Part shown: positions 59,253 through 64,000 of the stretch, one piece after another
Position numbering within the stretch: the first letter of the stretch is position 1
Layout: each line of letters starts with the position of its first letter
Origin: Clostridiales bacterium
Lineage (GTDB): Bacteria > Bacillota > Clostridia > Christensenellales > Aristaeellaceae
Length of the DNA: 64,000 nt
Reading direction: 5' to 3'
Assembly (NCBI GenBank): GCA_015056365.1
Contig: SVGM01000008.1
Location: 1 to 64,000, forward strand
Program-made: the position numbers and the translations under genes
Notes under the pieces: model-generated
What the model was told of the DNA's origin: nothing
Seen by the model: only the letters and a program-made list of their open reading frames with translations
The model's database searches: none

Positions 59253-59900
59253 TCAGGGCGTAACCTCCAGCACCACGATAGCATCGCGCTGGCTGATATC
59301 TCCTGCGGTGATACGCACAAGGGGCATCGGCTCAGGCTTGACCTTGGCCAAATTCAGGAAGGTGTCCAAATCCGTCACACGCATATCGGGATTATACTGG
59401 GTACGGTAATGCATGGGGATACACACAGCAGGCTCGAGCATTTCCCTGACATGAAGCGCTTCCGAGGCGTCTACCGTATAGGTGCCGCCTACCGGCAAAA
59501 GAAGCACATCCAGTTTGCCGATCTTCTTCAGTTGCTTTTCCGTGGGCAGATGCCCCAGATCGCCCGCGTGACCGATGCGAAGGCCCTCCGCCTCGATGAC
59601 AAAGAACAGATTGTCCCCGCGGCGGGCGCCTTCATGATGATCATGCCAGGTAGGAACACCGGTGATGGTGACATCAATTTCACCAAAGCGGTGCGTGCCT
59701 TTCGTTTCGATGACCTGTGCACCGGGCTGCAGCGAGGCAACGCCATCATGGTCGTGGTGGTGATGGCTTACCGTGCAGACGTCCGCTTTGATCATGCGGT
59801 TAGGATAGTGATAAAACGCATGATAAGGATCCGTGGCGATCACCGCGCCATTTTCCAGCGTCAGGGTAAAGAATGCATGACCCATAGACTGAATAATCAT
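59253..59900 (-). CDS. MBL-fold metal-dependent hydrolase (UPF0173-like)
   Basis: MIIQSMGHAFFTL, VSHHHHDHDGVASL, GHAGDLGHLPTEKQL. Confidence 0.88.
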   Translation of the reverse strand: MIIQSMGHAFFTLTLENGAVIATDPYHAFYHYPNRMIKADVCTVSHHHHDHDGVASLQPGAQVIETKGTHRFGEIDVTITGVPTWHDHHEGARRGDNLFFVIEAEGLRIGHAGDLGHLPTEKQLKKIGKLDVLLLPVGGTYTVDASEALHVREMLEPAVCIPMHYRTQYNPDMRVTDLDTFLNLAKVKPEPMPLVRITAGDISQRDAIVVLEVTP

Positions 59901-60412
59901 CGTCTTCCCTCCTTGATGTAGTCGTACAGTATCCCGGCAGCCGCTGCGGGCAGGGGTTGATGGCGACGCAATCTGGCTGCGCACTGCGCATGAACTTCAG
60001 CCAAGCGACTCTCTACCTGCGCGGGGGGCAGCTCACAAGCCTTGAGGATTGAGCGGATCAGTTCGACAGGCTGTTCGTCCAAAGCGGCCGGGTGAGCCCG
60101 AAGAAGCCGAAACAGCGTATAGGCTGTATGGGTGTCTTCATCGGATGGAACACCCACTTCGTCGGGGGTCGGTTTGTCTATCGCAACATAATCCAGAACA
60201 TCAATCTTCCAAAGCAGGCTCTTTTTATCCAGCGTTACCGAAAAGCCCATCTCAGTCAGCGTGATGCATACCGCCTCTGCGTTGGCGGCTCTTCTGGGAA
60301 GGTCGCATACCCATAGGCAATCGTCTTCCCGTGAAACCCGAAGCATGGGCGACTTGCTTTCGCTCATCAACGCCTGCCAAAGACGATTCTGCCACTTTGC
60401 AAGCTCAGCCAT
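59897..60412 (-). CDS. Hypothetical protein
   Basis: ORF in an overlapping minus-strand operon with coding-like composition. Confidence 0.6.
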   Translation of the reverse strand: MAELAKWQNRLWQALMSESKSPMLRVSREDDCLWVCDLPRRAANAEAVCITLTEMGFSVTLDKKSLLWKIDVLDYVAIDKPTPDEVGVPSDEDTHTAYTLFRLLRAHPAALDEQPVELIRSILKACELPPAQVESRLAEVHAQCAARLRRHQPLPAAAAGILYDYIKEGRR

Positions 60413-60836
60413 TTTTCACCATCACCTGCATATGCATCTGATGCATGGCCGCAAATGTACCGTTCATATCCATCTGGTACATCAAAACGATCTCTCCGCC
60501 GTCTTCATTCAGATCATAGCTGAGGCGCGTACAGAATACTGCCACATCCATCTCGCCAAAAGGCGTGCGATAGATCCCCTCATAGCGCTGGCCGCGCCTG
60601 AAAATCAGTTGGGTAGCGTAGTCGCCATCCCGCTGCATCATCAGCATATCGTCTTCTACGGTCACCGTCACGGGTTGAGGCGGCATATCCTCATCCAGTG
60701 TTTCCTCATAGATGATTCTTGCACGTTCATCTTCCAAAAGCAGCGCGCCGGAGGTCAGCAGCGAAACCGGTTCTTCGCTTCCGTCTTCCCTGCGGGCGGT
60801 CGAGTGGATCGATACGAGCACAGGTATCTCCATCAT
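60405..60836 (-). CDS. DUF1934 domain protein
   Basis: MEIPVLVSIHSTARREDGSEEPVSLLTSGALL...RIIYEETLDE; lipocalin-like short protein. Confidence 0.75.
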   Translation of the reverse strand: MMEIPVLVSIHSTARREDGSEEPVSLLTSGALLLEDERARIIYEETLDEDMPPQPVTVTVEDDMLMMQRDGDYATQLIFRRGQRYEGIYRTPFGEMDVAVFCTRLSYDLNEDGGEIVLMYQMDMNGTFAAMHQMHMQVMVKNG

Positions 60837-60916
60837 TTGGTTACCCCCTTAACGTAATGCAAAAAAACTGCTATAATCATCTCATTAACTATATCACAGG
60901 GAAAGGGTTCGTTGCA

Positions 60917-61825
60917 ATGCTGCGTATTGAAGCCAGAGCAAAAATCAACTGGACGCTGGATATCCTTGGCCGACGCGAAGACGGCTATCATTTGATGGAC
61001 ATGCTGATGCAGTCTGTGGAACTGGCAGACGTACTCACCTTTGAAGCCAGCGATACCCTGCGCTTGCTGAACGCCGGCGCTGCTGCTTTAAGCGCTACTG
61101 GACTGGATGAAACCTCCTCCGCCCCTGTTCCCTTTGACGAGCACAATCTGGTATTCAAAGCAGCGTTGGCTCTTCAGAAACACACCGGATGCACGAACGG
61201 CGCAACCATCTCACTGGAGAAGAATATCCCCTCCGGCGCTGGCATGGGCGGCGGAAGCGCCGACGCCGCTGCTGCACTTTTGGGATTGAATCAGCTATGG
61301 AATCTTGAATTGAGCATGGATACACTGCTGAGCATCGGTCTCGCTTTGGGCGCAGACGTTCCCTTTATGCTCACAGGCGGTTTGGCGCGGGTTGGCGGCA
61401 TCGGCGAGAAGATCAAATCCCTCTCCCCTGTGCCGGATTTGTGGCTCGTACTGACCCAGCCCTGCGACGGATTGAGCACCAAAGAAATCTTCACAGCCTT
61501 TGATCACCCCGACCGCCCCCCTGTAGCTCGGCCCGATACGGAAGCTGCCCAGCAGGCGCTTTTGAGCGGAGACCATTCTTTGCTCGCCACATCCATGAAC
61601 AATGTATTGGAAGGCATCAGTATTGCAAAGCGCCCGGCCATTGCTGCCGCAGCGCAGGCGCTGGAGGCAGCTGGCGCCATCCGCGGCATGATGACCGGAA
61701 GCGGGTCGGTGGTCTATGGCATATTCACTAGCGAGGAAGCAGCGAACAAGGCACAAACGCTCCTGGCCAGTCGCTATTCTCCCTGCATCGTCACAAGGAC
61801 AGCCAGCAGGGGCTTTGTTCTGTGA
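60917..61825 (+). CDS. ispE: 4-diphosphocytidyl-2-C-methyl-D-erythritol kinase
   Basis: ARAKINWTLDILGRREDGYHLMDMLMQSV, IPSGAGMGGGSADAAAALL, MTGSGSVVYGIF. Confidence 0.95.
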   Translation: MLRIEARAKINWTLDILGRREDGYHLMDMLMQSVELADVLTFEASDTLRLLNAGAAALSATGLDETSSAPVPFDEHNLVFKAALALQKHTGCTNGATISLEKNIPSGAGMGGGSADAAAALLGLNQLWNLELSMDTLLSIGLALGADVPFMLTGGLARVGGIGEKIKSLSPVPDLWLVLTQPCDGLSTKEIFTAFDHPDRPPVARPDTEAAQQALLSGDHSLLATSMNNVLEGISIAKRPAIAAAAQALEAAGAIRGMMTGSGSVVYGIFTSEEAANKAQTLLASRYSPCIVTRTASRGFVL

Positions 61826-61860
61826 TATCTATATACGCAGAAAAAAGCGTAATTTCACAC

Positions 61861-61889
61861 TTGACAAGTCACCACATCATGTGTATAAT
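61861..61889 (+). promoter_or_regulatory. Full-consensus sigma-A promoter of tRNA-Trp
   Basis: TTGACA (61861-61866), 17 bp, TATAAT (61884-61889). Confidence 0.9.
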
Positions 61890-61902
61890 TTGAAAAGTGC
61901 TT

Positions 61903-61976
61903 AGGGGCATGGTGTAATGGTAACACGTGGGTCTCCAAAACCTTTGTTGAGGGTTCGAGTCCTTCTGCCCCTGCCA
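61903..61976 (+). tRNA. tRNA-Trp (anticodon CCA)
   Basis: AGGGGCA/TGCCCCT acceptor, CTCCAAA anticodon loop, GAGGG-TTCGAGT-CCTTC T-arm, encoded CCA; hairpin terminator to about 62008. Confidence 0.92.
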
Positions 61977-62041
61977 GAGAGCCAGTTTCGTAAGAGACTG
62001 GTTCTTTTCTTTGACTTAACTGTTTTGGAGATGAAAATCAC

Positions 62042-62593
62042 TTGAGCAATATCTACGTATTTTCAGGGCCATGCGGCTGCGGCAAGTCAACCTTGGCTGA
62101 TGCTTATGCCGATCATCTGATCCATCACGGCGAAAAACTACAAGTCTACGTGATCCATGGGGATGATTTCCACAAGGGCTTTGTCGAGACCGATCGACGG
62201 GTAGGATCGTCTTGTCCGCAGTTCCTTTACTGGGCAGATATTCTGACATTCAACTGGGAATGTATACTGGATGTGACGCAAAAGGCACTGGACAGAAAAC
62301 TGGATGTGATCATCGACTATGTGGTAGAAGATGAACTGCCGATGCTGGAAAATCTGGCAAGAAACAACCAGGCTAGGCTGTTCTATACCGTACTGACGAC
62401 CTCAGAGGACGAATTAGTCACAAGGCTGACAAAGCGCGGCAGCAGTGACTTGATCGAGCGTTCCCTGTTTCTGAAAGCCAAGCTGGACAATGCGCCTGAA
62501 AGCCAAAATCATCTTTACAACATCCGCGGTATGACAGTCGCGCAGGAGATCGCAGAGCTGGATATGACAAGATACGAGATTGTTGTACACTAA
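62042..62593 (+). CDS. P-loop NTPase/kinase-like protein
   Basis: IYVFSGPCGCGKSTLADAYADHL Walker A; TTG start. Confidence 0.78.
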   Translation: MSNIYVFSGPCGCGKSTLADAYADHLIHHGEKLQVYVIHGDDFHKGFVETDRRVGSSCPQFLYWADILTFNWECILDVTQKALDRKLDVIIDYVVEDELPMLENLARNNQARLFYTVLTTSEDELVTRLTKRGSSDLIERSLFLKAKLDNAPESQNHLYNIRGMTVAQEIAELDMTRYEIVVH

Positions 62594-62677
62594 CGAAAAA
62601 TTGAAACAATGCCAAAGAACACCCTTACTTTTCAATTCCTATTCTCCAAGTAAACAATTCTTGCTGAGGTGAATCGC

Positions 62678-63193
62678 ATGAAACGTACTCTGGCTACTCT
62701 GTTCCTTCTTGTTGCTCTTGTTCTTTCCTGCTGTTTCCCGGCAATGGCCGAATCCGCCGGCGCTGCTTCCTTTACCGGCAATCAGCAAACGCTTTTTGAA
62801 GCTGTCAAATGGAATGTTGATTTCCCCAAGAACGCACAGATCCTTCAGGCGACCGAATACCTGTGCAAGATCGATGATCTTCAGATGCATCTGCTGCTGG
62901 CAGAGGTAACTCAAAACGAGAACATCGAGACCTTGTTTGGGAAGGGTTCCAGAATTTTGCTCATTGACCTTGAAAGCGGCGAGATCATTACCCATACCAA
63001 TTGTGTCTGGCCTGAAAGTTCCGATATTCACAGCAAAGAGGATGCGCTGAACATGCTTTTCAGCTGTTATTTCTCCTATTTGGAAGGCTATAACCCTTTT
63101 ATCTTTGCCGATCACGAGATCACTTTCCCCTTGACTCCGGAAGAGATCAGCGCCATCAACAGCGAGCTGAACCACTACTTTATGCCGCAGTAA
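62678..63193 (+). CDS. Exported protein of unknown function
   Basis: Signal peptide MKRTLATLFLLVALVLSCCFPAMAES. Confidence 0.65.
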   Translation: MKRTLATLFLLVALVLSCCFPAMAESAGAASFTGNQQTLFEAVKWNVDFPKNAQILQATEYLCKIDDLQMHLLLAEVTQNENIETLFGKGSRILLIDLESGEIITHTNCVWPESSDIHSKEDALNMLFSCYFSYLEGYNPFIFADHEITFPLTPEEISAINSELNHYFMPQ

Positions 63194-63218
63194 GCAGGTG
63201 GATCATTCGTGGCATCTA

Positions 63219-63260
63219 AAGCACAAGCGCCAGTTTCAGAAAAAACTGGCGCTTGTGCTT
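63219..63260. terminator. Bidirectional terminator
   Basis: Perfect 18-bp inverted repeat AAGCACAAGCGCCAGTTT-CAGAAA-AAACTGGCGCTTGTGCTT between convergent genes. Confidence 0.88.
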
Positions 63261-63263
63261 ACT

Positions 63264-63836
63264 TCAACCGTTACTCGCTCTTCTGCGATACACAACTGTG
63301 GCAGCAAAATATTCTTCTTTAAGCATATCACTGAGATGTTCCGTGGTGAACACCGTCAATCCAGTTGCCTGCATGGTAGCAAGCCCGTGGATAAACACGC
63401 ACATGTGCTGATAAAAACGCTCCGCCTGTTCCCGGGTCAGGCCACTTGTGGTCATCAACGTCTTGATTGTCTCATCGTAACTCCGATCAAGGCGGAATTC
63501 CTCTTCTGCCGCGGTGCGCTGCCGCATAAACAGCAGCCGAAACAGCTGGGGCTCTTCACGGGCAAAAAGTAAATAGGCCATGGCTGCGGCCTGATCGGGC
63601 TGCCAGGCGCCGCTGCGCGTATCGGTGATATATCGCTGGCAGCACAGCTGTGCTTTCTTATACACTTCTGCTTTCAGTTTTTCCATATTTTCGAAGACGC
63701 GAAACAGCGGCTGCGTGGAAGAACCCATTTCCTTTGCCACTGCACGAGCGTTGATCGCTTCATAGCCGTCTTTTCTGGCAAGCTGGTAGGCGGCATTGAT
63801 GATACAGTCCCGATCAAATCGTATCTTTGGAGGCAC
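63264..63836 (-). CDS. TetR/AcrR family transcriptional regulator
   Basis: IRFDRDCIINAAYQLARKDGYEAINARAVAKEMGSSTQPLFRVFENMEKL HTH. Confidence 0.88.
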   Translation of the reverse strand: MPPKIRFDRDCIINAAYQLARKDGYEAINARAVAKEMGSSTQPLFRVFENMEKLKAEVYKKAQLCCQRYITDTRSGAWQPDQAAAMAYLLFAREEPQLFRLLFMRQRTAAEEEFRLDRSYDETIKTLMTTSGLTREQAERFYQHMCVFIHGLATMQATGLTVFTTEHLSDMLKEEYFAATVVYRRRASNG

Positions 63837-64000
63837 TTGTCTCTCTCCTTGTGTATCATGATAACCTCAGGACATTCTATCGAATTCATGCGGAATGTCA
63901 ATAGTCATTTGTAGTGTGAAAATGATCTGTTCTTTCCTTTATGGAAGACGAATAGTCAAAAATCTTTCCATTTCTTTTAAAATTTCTTTGTTTTTCACTT

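Overview
The window reads as a chromosomal segment of a gut-type Clostridia/Firmicutes bacterium (taxonomy inferred from gene content). At the left edge (about 1-5,000) is the end of an integrative/mobilizable element: large serine recombinase, DUF3847-like protein, MobA/MobL relaxase, HTH protein, and a hairpin-rich candidate oriT. The rest is mostly housekeeping: mtnA, tgt, a RluA-family synthase, T-box-regulated ileS, trkH/trkA, a FlaA1/CapD-like sugar dehydratase, tadA, hprK, a ROK kinase, asnS, sbcCD, dut, pduL, tex, ybaB-recR-rmuC, ispE and three tRNAs. Regions of most interest: (1) a secreted/envelope gene set at 24.5-31.6 kb, containing a protein that fuses a class B sortase-like domain lacking its catalytic His and Cys to an apparently intact C39-type peptidase, next to two phosphodiester-glycosidase-like proteins, a divergent Lgt-like membrane protein and a repeat/C-type-lectin protein; (2) a conserved pair of unknown function, NifU-like scaffold plus GGGtGRT protein (35.9-37.6 kb); (3) a rearranged tRNA-Ala(CGC) locus with duplicated 3' and 5' tRNA segments flanking a small 1.5 kb island; (4) two otherwise intact genes (relaxase and TetM-like GTPase) where the expected start position, correctly spaced from a Shine-Dalgarno, is ATC. 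No CRISPR array, rRNA operon or complete phage was seen. All family calls come from reading the translated sequences; no database search was run.
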